Origin: Pseudomonas hefeiensis
GTDB taxonomy: Bacteria; Pseudomonadota; Gammaproteobacteria; Pseudomonadales; Pseudomonadaceae
Assembly: GCF_030687835.1 (NCBI RefSeq)
Contig: NZ_CP117449.1
Location: 3,286,001 to 3,350,000 of the forward strand
Length of the DNA stretch: 64,000 nt
Reading direction: 5' to 3'
Below, in pieces: positions 18,764 through 28,068 of the stretch. The notes beneath the pieces are model-generated. The model was given only the letters and a program-made list of their open reading frames with translations, was not told the origin of the DNA and made no database searches. Position numbers and translations under genes: made by a program. Numbering within the stretch: the stretch's first letter is position 1; every line of letters begins with the position of its first letter.

Positions 18764-19769
18764 TTACTTGACCTCGCTCAGATAACGTGCGGAAAAGGCT
18801 TCCTGCGCCGCGGCCATCTGCTCGTAGTTGACCACGCCGGCCCGGGCGTAATCGCTGTCGGGCAGGAACTGCGCGGCGACGTCGGCAGGCATTTTCATCG
18901 CCCGCACCGGCCGCAGGTACGCCTTGGCCCAGAGCGCCTGGCCTTGCTCGGACAAAACGAAATCCAGGACCTTCTCGGCGTTGGCCCGATGAGGGGCGTT
19001 GTCAACGATGCTCATCACGTAAGGCACGCTGATGCTGCCTTCCTTGGGAATCACGAAGGCAACGTTGGCCTTGTCTTTGTAACGCGCCCGATAGGCGTTG
19101 AAGTCGTAGTCCACCAGAATCGGCAACTCCCCCGGACAGCACCCGCGCATAAGCCGTTTGCTTGGGCACGATCGGTGAGTTTTTCGCCAGCTTTTGGAAA
19201 TAGTCGATGGCTGGCGCGAAGTTATCCAGATTACCGCCCATGGCCTGGTTGATCGCTACCGCCGAGACGTAACCGACGAAAGCACTGGACGGGTCAAGGT
19301 AGCCGACCATGCCTTTGTACTCAGGCTTGAGCAGGTCGGCCCAGCTTTGTGGCACGGGCAGGCCGCCCAGCGCATCGACGTTGACCATGATGCCCAGAGT
19401 GCCGGAGTGAATGGCAAACCAGTGCCCGTCGGGATCCTTCAAGCCCGCCGGGATCTGCTCCCAGCCCTTGGGTTTATACGTGCCGACCACCCCGGCTTTT
19501 TGCGCCTGCAAACCGAACGTCACGCCGTAATACACCACGTCCGCCACCGGCGCGGCCTTCTCGGCGACCAGTTGCGCCAATGACTGGCCGGAGTTCTTGT
19601 TGTCCAGCGGAACCTGCACGCCAGTGGTATCGGCAATCGCCTTGAGCTGCGTGCCCCAGTCGGCCCATTCTGGTGGACAGTTGTAGCAAATCGCTGTTTC
19701 GCCGGCCTGGGCCAGGCTGGCCGCGCCGCACAACAGCAGTGTCGCCAGGGTTTTACGCAAGTGGATCAT
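18764..19769 (-). pseudogene. Frameshifted periplasmic binding protein of the PhnS-like ABC importer
   Basis: Reading from the ATG at 19769 (GGAG seven bases upstream) gives a signal peptide ending SLAQA, then CYNCPPEWADWGTQ and a normal extracellular-binding-protein fold up to YARVLSGG. At a run of five C (19129-19133, G on the coding strand) the frame is lost; the other frame resumes exactly with ELPILVDYDFNAYRARYK and continues to the stop at 18764. Removing one base gives a 334-residue intact protein, the family's usual length. The defect is therefore a single-base insertion, either a real mutation or a sequencing error. If real, the importer has no binding protein from this locus. Confidence 0.85.
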
Positions 19770-20772
19770 CAAGCGTCTCCTCGTAGGGTTGAGTACTTTC
19801 GCCCGGCCGGATATGGCAGGGCAGGCAATGGGAAACCGGGGTGGCGCCAGCGATCTGCGCCAACAATTGATCAATCACGGTGCAGGCCAATGCCTCGATG
19901 GGCTGAACAACACTGCACAGCGTCGGGTGCATTTGGGTGCCGAGGGCGATGCCGTCAAAGCCGATGACCGAGAGTTGCCGGGGCACTTGCCAGCCGTTGC
20001 GGCGCAGTTCAGCGATCAAGCTGATTGCCAGCAAATCGTTGGAACAGACCAGCGCACTGAGCGCCTGGGGGCCATGCAATAACGGCTCGATGGCGGCGAA
20101 GTCAGCCTGGGTATGGGCGGGCATTTCAATCACCGGCAGGCTGGCGAGACCGGCCCCATGCATTGCCTCGCAATAACCGGCATAACGCAGGCGAGCACGG
20201 TCCGATTGCAGGGCAGGGCCGGCGACCATGCCAATCCGAGTGTGCCCGGCCTCCAGCAGATAACGGGTGGCGAGCGCCATGCCAGCGCGGTTGTCCACCG
20301 ACACCGCGCTGTAATCCGGATTACCCGGTTGGTGATAAGCCAGCACAAAAGGCGTGTCCTCGCTGTCCAGGCTTTGCAGCACCCGGTTGCTCTCGGCGTC
20401 GGTTACCGTGAGGACCAGGCCATCGACGCGCTGGCGCAACAACTCCTCGACGACCGCGCTTTCACGCTCGCTGCTGTAATCGGTGGTTGCCAACAACAGG
20501 TTGTACCCATGCACGCGCGCAGCGCGCTCCATCGCCTGAAACTGCTCAGCGAACACCGGATTGAGCAGGTTGGGCACCACGACACCGATCAGCTTGGTCA
20601 CTTGCAGGCGCAGTTGGCGACCAAGGCGGTTGGGCCGAAAACCCAGCTGGCGCGCCGCGGCGAAGACTTGTTCCCGGGTAGCCGGACGGACCACTTCAGG
20701 GGAGGCAAAGGCTCGCGCCGCAGTCGCCCGCGAAACCCCTGCCAGCCGTGCAACTTCTTTCAAATCAGTCAT
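19753..20772 (-). CDS. LacI-family transcriptional regulator of the ABC importer
   Basis: 339 residues. N-terminal helix-turn-helix LKEVARLAGVSRATAARAF with the hinge helix near residues 50-58, followed by a periplasmic-binding-protein-like effector domain starting at TKLIGVVVPNLLNPVF. The ATG at 20772 is preferred over a GTG two codons upstream. Its end overlaps the start of the binding-protein gene by 17 bases, so it is the first gene of the operon and presumably its repressor, sensing the transported substrate or a product. Confidence 0.88.
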   Translation of the reverse strand: MTDLKEVARLAGVSRATAARAFASPEVVRPATREQVFAAARQLGFRPNRLGRQLRLQVTKLIGVVVPNLLNPVFAEQFQAMERAARVHGYNLLLATTDYSSERESAVVEELLRQRVDGLVLTVTDAESNRVLQSLDSEDTPFVLAYHQPGNPDYSAVSVDNRAGMALATRYLLEAGHTRIGMVAGPALQSDRARLRYAGYCEAMHGAGLASLPVIEMPAHTQADFAAIEPLLHGPQALSALVCSNDLLAISLIAELRRNGWQVPRQLSVIGFDGIALGTQMHPTLCSVVQPIEALACTVIDQLLAQIAGATPVSHCLPCHIRPGESTQPYEETLDDPLA

Positions 20773-20923
20773 TGTCACTCGCTTGAGATCGATCTCATTG
20801 GCGAGGACAGTACTCAGGAAGTATGGCGTTTCGGCGACTCAGTGATGACAATTTGATGTCAGCCACTGATGTCTATCGGTGAGGGCTATCCAGGGCGCAT
20901 GCCGGGCTAACGCGGATAAAAAT

Positions 20924-20948
20924 GTGGGAGCGGGCTTGCTCGCGAAGG
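20924..20948. repeat. Single REP element
   Basis: GTGGGAGCGGGCTTGCTCGC followed by GAAGG is a Pseudomonas REP core. It lies between the LacI regulator and MFS genes, about 50 bases from the MFS stop codon. No inverted partner is seen nearby. Confidence 0.7.
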
Positions 20949-20998
20949 CGGTGTGACAGCCGACATCTATGTGTCTGATACACCGTATTCGCGCAGAT

Positions 20999-22207
20999 TC
21001 AGCGCATGCTTGCGGTAAACCCGTACTGCCTGGCAGACCACACCACCGCCAACGTCAGCAGCAGGAGAACGACCAGGACAGGCGCAAACGCAACGACCCC
21101 CAGATGATCGAGCAGGAGACCTCCCGCGATCCCGCCGCCGGCGATGGCGACGTTCCAGGCCGTGACCAGCATGGACTGGGCGAGATCCGCCGCCTCTGCG
21201 GCGGTCTTGGCAATCGCCGTCTGGAACAACGTCCCGGCCCCTCCAAAAGCAATTCCCCAGGCCGCCACCGCGACGTAGATCGCAGCAGGGCTGTCGCTCA
21301 TGGCGCCTAGCGTCAGGGCCGAGATGGCGAACAGCGCCGTGCTGGCAAGGGTCAATGCCCGTAGATGGCGATCGATCAGCACGCCGACGACCCAGATGCC
21401 CAGCAACGACGCGACCCCGAAGACCAGCAGAACCAGGTCGATCCGCTCGCCCAGGCCCGCCGCGATCAGGAACGGCGCGATATAGGTAAAGAGAATGTTG
21501 TGCGCCAGGACAAAACCGAGCACCACAAACAACACCGAGCGAACGCCCGGCAGGGTGAAGACCTGGCCCAAGGCAAGGCGTTTTTCGTTGGTTTGCCCGG
21601 GAAAGTCAGGCACCTTGAGTCGCACCCAGACCATCAAGGCGACGGCGAACAAACTCATGATGGCGAAGCTCATCCGCCAACCGATCAAATTACCGAGCAA
21701 GGTGCCGGCCGGTACGCCCAGGGATAACGCCAAGGGTGCGCCAACCATGGCAATTGCAATCGCCCGACCTTTCTGGCTCTCGGGCACCATGCGGGCGGCA
21801 TAACCGGCCAACAAGGCCCAGAGCAGCCCGGCCGATACGCCACCCAGCAAGCGGGCAACGATCGTCAAGCCATAATGGGACGAAAGCGTCGTGACCGTAT
21901 TGGCAACGGCAAAACCGGCAATGGCCAGCAGCAAGAGCGACCGACGCTGCATGCCTTGGGTCGCGGCCGTCAAAGGGATGGCCGCCAGTAAGGAGCCTAC
22001 CGCATAGACCGTGACCAACTGCCCGGCGAGGGCTTCGGAGATCGCCAGCCCTTCGCTGACCTGTGAGAGAAGGCCGGCGGGCAGGGCTTCGGTGAGAATG
22101 GTCACGAACGCCGCCAGCGCGAGGGCGAACAGTGATCCGATGGGGAGCGGCGCAGCGTCTTGAACGACCTCGGCATCGGCGTCGATATGGGTATTGGCAA
22201 TCGTCAT
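20999..22207 (-). CDS. MFS transporter of the sugar-efflux/arabinose-efflux (DHA1) type
   Basis: 402 residues with 12 predicted helices. RLLGGVSAGLLWALLAGYAARM and PESQKGRAIAIAMVGAPLAL match motifs of the DHA1 drug/sugar exporters, with a QGMQRRSLLL A-like loop between helices 2 and 3. AGGTGA precedes the ATG. Divergent from a LysR regulator over a 152-base gap containing a candidate operator, so export of a LysR-sensed compound is likely. Confidence 0.88.
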   Translation of the reverse strand: MTIANTHIDADAEVVQDAAPLPIGSLFALALAAFVTILTEALPAGLLSQVSEGLAISEALAGQLVTVYAVGSLLAAIPLTAATQGMQRRSLLLLAIAGFAVANTVTTLSSHYGLTIVARLLGGVSAGLLWALLAGYAARMVPESQKGRAIAIAMVGAPLALSLGVPAGTLLGNLIGWRMSFAIMSLFAVALMVWVRLKVPDFPGQTNEKRLALGQVFTLPGVRSVLFVVLGFVLAHNILFTYIAPFLIAAGLGERIDLVLLVFGVASLLGIWVVGVLIDRHLRALTLASTALFAISALTLGAMSDSPAAIYVAVAAWGIAFGGAGTLFQTAIAKTAAEAADLAQSMLVTAWNVAIAGGGIAGGLLLDHLGVVAFAPVLVVLLLLTLAVVWSARQYGFTASMR

Positions 22208-22250
22208 GTGTCACCTGCTTGGAACGCTTTTGACCCGCCGAATGGCCGCG

Positions 22251-22265
22251 TCAATCGCAGATTGA
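22251..22265. promoter_or_regulatory. Candidate LysR operator between MFS and LysR genes
   Basis: TCAATCGCAGATTGA is a 6-bp inverted repeat with a 3-base spacer, in the form expected of LysR-type binding boxes. It lies 44 bases upstream of the MFS start and 95 upstream of the LysR start, a usual place for an activator site on the divergent target gene. Inferred from sequence only. Confidence 0.45.
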
Positions 22266-22359
22266 TAAGTGCCGACTACGGTAAGTGCCCGTCTTTGGTG
22301 AGACAAGAATGCTAGAGTGCGCAACACATCGGAAAAAATGTCCGCAATTGGAGCCTGGC

Positions 22360-23241
22360 GTGGAATCACTGAGCGGGATTGATTTTTTTGTTCGCGCGGC
22401 CGAAACCCGCAGCTTTTCAGAGGCGGGCAGGGCGCTTGGCATTTCGTCTTCGGCGGTGGGCAAAAGCGTGGCCCGGCTCGAGGAAAGGTTGGGTGTGCGG
22501 CTGTTTCATCGCAGCACGCGCAGTATCACGCTGACGGCAGAAGGGACGCTTTTCCTCGAACGTTGCCGACGCATTCTGTGCGAAGTCGAAGCGGCCGAAC
22601 TGGAACTGTCGGAAACCCGCAAAGCGCCGCGGGGCAAACTGCGCGTGAGCTTGCCCCTGGTTGCAGATTTGGTCATGCCGACCCTGATGGCCTTCATGCG
22701 CCGCTACCCCAGTATCGAACTGGACCTAGATTTCTCCGACAGGCTGGTGGACATCATCGAGGAAGGTTTTGATGCCGTCATTCGGACCGGAGAGCCAAAT
22801 GACTCCCGGCTGATGTCCCGTCCGTTGGGCGCGTTCAAGCTCGTCGTGGTCGGTTCGCCCCGGTACCTCGCCGAACACGGCACGCCGCAGGTGCCGGCGG
22901 ATCTGCTGCGCCATGCCTGCCTGCTATACAAATTCCCCAGTACCGGCAGGCTGCAAGTCTGGCCGGTAAACGGGGAAGGGCAGCCCGATCTCAACCTGCC
23001 CGCCACCCTGGTGTGCAACACCACCGAGGCGTTGCTGTACGTCGTGCGCGATGCATTGGGGATTGCCTGCGTGCCGGATTTCACCGTGCGCGATGCCATC
23101 GCCGCCGGTGAACTGGTCACCGTCCTCGACGACTTCAATCGGCATCAGAACACCTTCCGCATGCTCTGGCCTTCAAGCAAGCACCTGGCGCCGAAACTGC
23201 GGGTGTTCATTGATTTCATGAGCAGTGAATTGTTCAAGTGA
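22360..23241 (+). CDS. LysR-family transcriptional regulator
   Basis: 293 residues. Helix-turn-helix SFSEAGRALGISSSAVGKSV at ~20-40 and an effector-binding domain from ~90 on. The GTG at 22360 has GGAG six bases upstream and gives the standard LysR N-terminus (ESLSGIDFFVRAAETRSF); an in-frame ATG 25 codons upstream adds non-homologous sequence. The protein belongs to the CrgA/DmlR-like branch. Divergent from the MFS exporter, its probable target. Confidence 0.88.
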   Translation: MESLSGIDFFVRAAETRSFSEAGRALGISSSAVGKSVARLEERLGVRLFHRSTRSITLTAEGTLFLERCRRILCEVEAAELELSETRKAPRGKLRVSLPLVADLVMPTLMAFMRRYPSIELDLDFSDRLVDIIEEGFDAVIRTGEPNDSRLMSRPLGAFKLVVVGSPRYLAEHGTPQVPADLLRHACLLYKFPSTGRLQVWPVNGEGQPDLNLPATLVCNTTEALLYVVRDALGIACVPDFTVRDAIAAGELVTVLDDFNRHQNTFRMLWPSSKHLAPKLRVFIDFMSSELFK

Positions 23242-23284
23242 CTCATCGGCGATATGTCCCAACCCCTGGGGAAGCCTGTTCAGA

Positions 23285-24064
23285 TCAAGGAGCCTTGTTC
23301 TCGACCAGGCAGTTCCCACCATCCACCACGATGACTTCGCCCGTGAGGTAGCTCGCCTCTGAAGACGCAAGGAACGCAACCACTGCAGCCACCTCTTCGG
23401 GACGTCCGGCCCGGCCCATCGGTGTGTAACCGGCCGCCTTGGCTTCCTCGGCAGTGGTCGACCCTGTGGTGATCCAGCCAGGAGCGACGCTGTTTACCGT
23501 GATCCCTTGCTGGGCGACTTCCAGCGCCAGGCTCATGCCCATTCCAACCATCGCGGCCTTCGCGGCGCTGTAAGCCGCTTCACCGGGGTTACTGCAGCGG
23601 GTGCCGGTAGTGGAACTGATGTTGACGATGCGCCCGTAACGACGCGCCCGCATCCCGGGCAGCGCCGCCCGTGTAAGCAGAAAAGCCGTGGTCAGGTTTC
23701 GCGCCAGCGTAAGGTTCCAGGTGTGCAGATCCATGGTTTCCAAGTCGGAAAAAAACTCCGGGCTTCCTTGCATGGCCATGCCCGCGTTGTTGACCAGGAT
23801 ATCGATCTGGCCCCAGAGGGACTCTGCCCACAGGATAAACTCGCGCACCTGATGCTCATCGGTAAGATCGAGGGCCCGGCCTTCGACTTCGAACCCTTCG
23901 GCGCGCAGTTCTGCGACTCGATCATTGATTCGCGCACTGCTGGCGGTGATGATCAGTCTGGCTCCCGCCGCGCCAAGCCTGCGCGCGATCGCCATGCCGA
24001 TTCCGATCTCACTTCCAACCCCACTGACAAGGGCCACAGGGTTCTGTCCGGTTGGGTTTGGCAT
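23285..24064 (-). CDS. Short-chain dehydrogenase/reductase
   Basis: 259 residues. NAD(P)-binding loop near VSGVGSEIGIGMAIA, NNAGMA motif, catalytic Ser in NISSTTG and YSAAKAA with the active-site Tyr and Lys. GGAG lies six bases before the ATG. It sits 100 bases downstream of the first TRAP operon on the same strand and may oxidise or reduce an intermediate of the imported compound, but the gap could contain a separate promoter. Confidence 0.87.
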   Translation of the reverse strand: MPNPTGQNPVALVSGVGSEIGIGMAIARRLGAAGARLIITASSARINDRVAELRAEGFEVEGRALDLTDEHQVREFILWAESLWGQIDILVNNAGMAMQGSPEFFSDLETMDLHTWNLTLARNLTTAFLLTRAALPGMRARRYGRIVNISSTTGTRCSNPGEAAYSAAKAAMVGMGMSLALEVAQQGITVNSVAPGWITTGSTTAEEAKAAGYTPMGRAGRPEEVAAVVAFLASSEASYLTGEVIVVDGGNCLVENKAP

Positions 24065-24166
24065 GGTGTCTCCAGAGGTTGTAGGTGATTGCCAGGTGTC
24101 ATATATACACCCTGATCAATCTCCGAATGCCGCCCACCTGCCGCCCCCTATAGCGCCTTGCTTGAA

Positions 24167-25447
24167 TCAAGCAAATTGCGGAAGCCAAAGCGCGATCTGC
24201 GGAAACAGGATCAAGAGCGCGATCAACACAAGTAATACGAAACAGAAAGGCAAGGTGCCGTAGACCACATCCAGGAATTTGCCTTTATTACGAATACTTT
24301 GCACCACGAACAGATTCATCCCGAATGGCGGGGTGATTTGTCCCATCTCGCACAGGATGATGAGTATCACGCCGAACCACAGAGGATCGAAACCCAAGGC
24401 GATAATGACTGGCACCACCAGCGGTGCGGTGGTGATCAACATGGCCAGCGTGTCCATGAAGCAGCCGAGGATGATGTAGAACAGGATGATTGCCAGCAGC
24501 GTGCCCATCGGCGACATGTCGAGGCCTGTCACGAAACTGACCAGGGTTGATGTCAGCCCGATGGATGACAGCACGAAGTTGAGGAAGAACGCCGACAGAG
24601 TGATGAAAATGATCATCCCGGTCGTGCGCATGGTGGATTCAAAGGCCTGCCCCAGGTTTTGCCAGGTGAAGGCGCGACGCCACAGGCCCAGGGCGAACGC
24701 GGCGATGACCCCCAAGGCCGCCGATTCACTGGCGGTCGCAAAGCCGCTGTAGATGGCGCCGACCACCAGGGCGAAGATGGCCAGCGGCGGCAGCAGGTCT
24801 GGAAGGCTGTCCAGCCGTTCGGCCCAGGTCGAGTGTTCCTTTTTGCCGCCCAAATCGGGACGGATAAGGCACGCCAACACGATGATCGACACGAACATGA
24901 AGCTGAGCAGGATGCCCGGGATCGTAGCCGCCAAGTACAACTTGGGCACTGAGAGATTGGCGATCAGCGCGAACAGAATCATGTTGATCGAGGGCGGAAT
25001 CAAAATGCCGAGTGTACCGCCAGCGGCGATCGAGCCAAGGAACAGCGGGGCAGGGTAGCCTTTTCGTTCCTGCTCCGGCAGGGCGAGGGTCGAGATGGTG
25101 GCGGCGGTCGCCACGCTGGAGCCGCTGGTTGCCGAGAACAGTGCAGAGGCGCCAATGTTCGAATTCATCAAGCCACCGGGCAGCCAGGAAAGCCACTTGG
25201 CGACGGCACCGTACATGCGCCCGGCGACGCCCGAGCACACCAGTAACTCGCCCATGAGTATGTAGAGCGGGATAGCGACCAACAAAAATTCGGCGCTAGT
25301 GCTCCAGGCTATTTCGCCTATGGCGTTGCTGAGCGGCAGTGTCGAGAACAGTGCTGACAACGAAAGGCCCAGCAAGCCGACGCTGACCGCCGCAGCCACG
25401 CTCAAGCCAAGCAGGGCCAGTAGGGTGAAGAGGGTAAAGGCGAGCAT
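24167..25447 (-). CDS. TRAP transporter large permease (DctM family), cluster A
   Basis: 426 residues, about 12-13 helices. SATSGSSVATAATIS and GGTLGILIPPSINMI are hallmark loops of DctM subunits, which carry out Na+-driven carboxylate import. It starts immediately after the DctQ stop codon (adjacent, no gap). Works with the DctQ and DctP proteins encoded upstream. Confidence 0.92.
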   Translation of the reverse strand: MLAFTLFTLLALLGLSVAAAVSVGLLGLSLSALFSTLPLSNAIGEIAWSTSAEFLLVAIPLYILMGELLVCSGVAGRMYGAVAKWLSWLPGGLMNSNIGASALFSATSGSSVATAATISTLALPEQERKGYPAPLFLGSIAAGGTLGILIPPSINMILFALIANLSVPKLYLAATIPGILLSFMFVSIIVLACLIRPDLGGKKEHSTWAERLDSLPDLLPPLAIFALVVGAIYSGFATASESAALGVIAAFALGLWRRAFTWQNLGQAFESTMRTTGMIIFITLSAFFLNFVLSSIGLTSTLVSFVTGLDMSPMGTLLAIILFYIILGCFMDTLAMLITTAPLVVPVIIALGFDPLWFGVILIILCEMGQITPPFGMNLFVVQSIRNKGKFLDVVYGTLPFCFVLLVLIALLILFPQIALWLPQFA

Positions 25448-26065
25448 TTAGTGCGCTCCATTCGACGGGGTCGTTGTGTGCCCTGGTGCGGGACGGTGGG
25501 TTTCTTCTTGAATGTCCTCCTCGACGGAATTGATGCCGATCAGTGCACCGATCGATGCCCATCGTTGCTGGCGCAGTTGGATTACGCTGGCGCAGCCCAG
25601 CACCCCGATGGTCAGGGCAAAGAACAGGTAGCCGGCGAACCAGACGGATTGAGGTACCCACTGCGGGATTTGCAGCGGTGTGGTGGAAGTCGAGCGGTAC
25701 TGGATGGAATCCCACAGCACGTCCCATGCGTGGAACAGCACGGTGCCGACGAAAAGCGCCATACAGCTCAACGCCAGCAGGTCCAGGGAGGTCCTGAATT
25801 TGAGGGGCATGCGCGAGTAGACGATGTCCACCCGGATATGGGAGCGTTTTAACAATGCGATGGGAAAGGCCCAGGTGCTGACAATGGCCAGGACATAGCC
25901 AGCTATTTCGTCAGCACCACCTAGGGATAGGCCGATGGTTTTGCGCAGGATCAGGTCAATGCCGATCATCAGTGCGGTGCCCATCAGGGCAATACCGCCC
26001 AGCCAGGCGCTCAGCCTGGCAATGCTGTTCACGAGCCGGATAGCAAAAGATTCAGTGCGTTGCAT
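25448..26065 (-). CDS. TRAP transporter small permease (DctQ family), cluster A
   Basis: 205 residues with four helices; GGADEIAGYVLAIVSTWAFPIALLKRSHIRVD region carries the family R-x-H-I-x-V-D motif. ATG at 26065 preceded by GCGGAG ten bases away. The C-terminal tail of ~30 residues after the last helix is hydrophilic. Stabilises the large permease and docks the binding protein. Confidence 0.88.
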   Translation of the reverse strand: MQRTESFAIRLVNSIARLSAWLGGIALMGTALMIGIDLILRKTIGLSLGGADEIAGYVLAIVSTWAFPIALLKRSHIRVDIVYSRMPLKFRTSLDLLALSCMALFVGTVLFHAWDVLWDSIQYRSTSTTPLQIPQWVPQSVWFAGYLFFALTIGVLGCASVIQLRQQRWASIGALIGINSVEEDIQEETHRPAPGHTTTPSNGAH

Positions 26066-26155
26066 GGATGGGGTTCTCCGCAAACGTGTGGGCGTTCAGA
26101 ACGCGCAACAAGCTTTGTCGCGCAGCTCCACGGGTGTTCAACGCATGGGCGCGGG

Positions 26156-27211
26156 TCAGGGGTTGTGCAAGCTCACGCCAAGGGACGCGCCTGCCGTGGC
26201 ATTCCAGCGCTCGACACACGGCGCACCGCAACGCTTGCCCCAATCGTTGGCAATCTTGAGAACGGCGTCCTGCAGAACCTTCTTCTCGGCATTTGTCGGC
26301 GTGCTGACCTGCATATGGGCCGGACGGTGAATCTGGCAGTCAGGCGCGCCGATGTTGCAGGCCAATGCAGAGTGATTTTCTTTGGCGGTTTCTTCCCACA
26401 ACCGGTCTTCCAGGACCTGGGATTGTGCCTGGAGCAGGCGTTGTGCAGGCTCAGGCAACGCCTGCCAGCGCTTCAGCCCAATGGCATAGAAACCAATCGA
26501 CCAGTCCACCGGGAGGTTGTAGAGGTGGTTGGCCACGTCATACCACCTGGCCGCGTTGCCTGAGCCAATGCCCGTTACCGCACAGTCAATGACGCCGGTC
26601 TGCATGGCCGTCACCACCTCGGCGAACGGCAAGGTCATGGGCGATCCGCCGAGCGCCTTGATCAACTCGGACATATTGCGCCCGCGTACGCGAATCTTGC
26701 GCCCCTTGAGGTCGGCGATCGAATTGACGGGGTCACGACAGAAGAACACCTGCGCCGTGTAAGGCACCGTCGCCAACAGCTTGACGCCATGTCGTTCGGC
26801 CATGCGTTCTGCCAACACCGGTTTGAACGCCGTCGAAACCCGATGGGATGTTTCAATATCGGCGGCCATGCCAGGCAGGTCGATCCCTTCGAAAAAGGCA
26901 TCGTCGCCGGCCACGAAAGCAAAGACGCCCATGCCGATTTCAACCGCGCCAGAGCGGATCAAACGCACCATCTCAGCGCCTTTGAGACCGCTTTCCGATA
27001 GCCCTCTGAGACGCGCCGTGACGGTGCCACCCGAACTGTCGGGCAGGGTCTTGTTCCAGAACGGTTTCTCCACCGCGCGGAAGGTGTAATTGTGGCTGCC
27101 ACCGCCAATCACATTGAAGTGGGTGGTCGCCTGGGTGTCCGCCAAGGCGGCGGGCCCGATCAGGCCGCAGAGCATGGCGAAGATCAGAAGGGGAGTCTGG
27201 TACGGTTTCAT
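26156..27211 (-). CDS. TRAP transporter periplasmic substrate-binding protein (DctP family), cluster A
   Basis: 351 residues with signal peptide ending PAALA. DctP marks: FWNKTLPDSSGG, GVFAFVAGDDAFFEG, LKGRKIRVRGRNMSELIKALGGSPMTLPFAEV with the Arg that binds the carboxylate (in KIRVR), and VIDCAVTGIGSG. It is longer at the C-terminus than many DctP proteins and carries four cysteines there, possibly disulfide-bonded. AGGA lies six bases before the ATG. First transporter gene after the RraA-like gene. Confidence 0.9.
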   Translation of the reverse strand: MKPYQTPLLIFAMLCGLIGPAALADTQATTHFNVIGGGSHNYTFRAVEKPFWNKTLPDSSGGTVTARLRGLSESGLKGAEMVRLIRSGAVEIGMGVFAFVAGDDAFFEGIDLPGMAADIETSHRVSTAFKPVLAERMAERHGVKLLATVPYTAQVFFCRDPVNSIADLKGRKIRVRGRNMSELIKALGGSPMTLPFAEVVTAMQTGVIDCAVTGIGSGNAARWYDVANHLYNLPVDWSIGFYAIGLKRWQALPEPAQRLLQAQSQVLEDRLWEETAKENHSALACNIGAPDCQIHRPAHMQVSTPTNAEKKVLQDAVLKIANDWGKRCGAPCVERWNATAGASLGVSLHNP

Positions 27212-27284
27212 GGTAGTCCTGTTGTTTTTTTGAGGGAGCTACATGGCAGAAACGAAATGGCAACGTGCGTCTGTGTTTTCTTGT

Positions 27285-27956
27285 TCAGGATCGGCCCAAT
27301 GTGGCGGCGTCGATGATGGATCTGGAACCTGTGACATCCGGGAATTTCTCGCCGTTTGCCAGTCTTGCCAAGGTGATTTTTTCGTTCTCCTGAAACTCTA
27401 TTGCGCGCCGCGCCAGTGGGAGAACCTGGCCCGGGGTAATGACGACGATGCCGTTCTCGTCAGCCACCACCGCATCACCGGGATGGACCACGACACCGCC
27501 ACATTGAACCGGGGTACAAAACTCGCCTTCTTCGCCCTTGACCCGAGTGGTAATGGCACTGGCGCCCCAAGACCATATGGGAACCCCATGTTGGCGCAAT
27601 TCGCTCAGGTCGGTGACGAATCCATCAATGACGATGCCGGCGATGCCGGCCTGCTTGGCCGCATACGCCATGGCGCCACCCATGGCTGCCGTGACCCGTT
27701 CACCGCAACGATCCACGATCAGAAAATCACCTGGCCTGGCGCAGCCCATCGCGTAATGCAAAATGCCCCCATCGGCTCCAGGCATTCTCACTGTAATGGC
27801 GGTTCCAACAGCTCTAATGTCTTGGAAATGGGCTTTAATATGGGCACTTAGAATACCTTTAGTGACAAAGTGGCCAATGGTTGCCGGCTCGGCCGCAAGA
27901 AGAATCGAAAGTTCTTCCGTGGCGATCTGTTGCGGTAGTTCTTTAATGATATACAT
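27285..27956 (-). CDS. RraA-family / HMG-CHA aldolase-like protein
   Basis: 223 residues of the RraA/4-hydroxy-4-methyl-2-oxoglutarate aldolase fold (MYIIKELPQQ, GGAMAYAAKQAGIAGIVIDG, PGDAVVADENGIVVI). In true class II aldolases the loop reads DGxxRD; here it is DGFVTD (residues 111-116), so the metal-binding Asp is kept and the pyruvate-binding Arg is Thr115. Enzymatic activity may thus differ. Followed after 73 bases by DctP and divergent from a LysR gene; it probably acts on the compound imported by cluster A. No strong ribosome-binding site. Confidence 0.83.
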   Translation of the reverse strand: MYIIKELPQQIATEELSILLAAEPATIGHFVTKGILSAHIKAHFQDIRAVGTAITVRMPGADGGILHYAMGCARPGDFLIVDRCGERVTAAMGGAMAYAAKQAGIAGIVIDGFVTDLSELRQHGVPIWSWGASAITTRVKGEEGEFCTPVQCGGVVVHPGDAVVADENGIVVITPGQVLPLARRAIEFQENEKITLARLANGEKFPDVTGSRSIIDAATLGRS

Positions 27957-28068
27957 GCTGGGATTTACTTGTTTTTGATGAATGTCTGATACAGTCAGTG
28001 CAGCCTAACAAGCATGAATCCAATGCGATAATAAAAATCAACGAGTCAACGCCAGGACGATTTTTATC

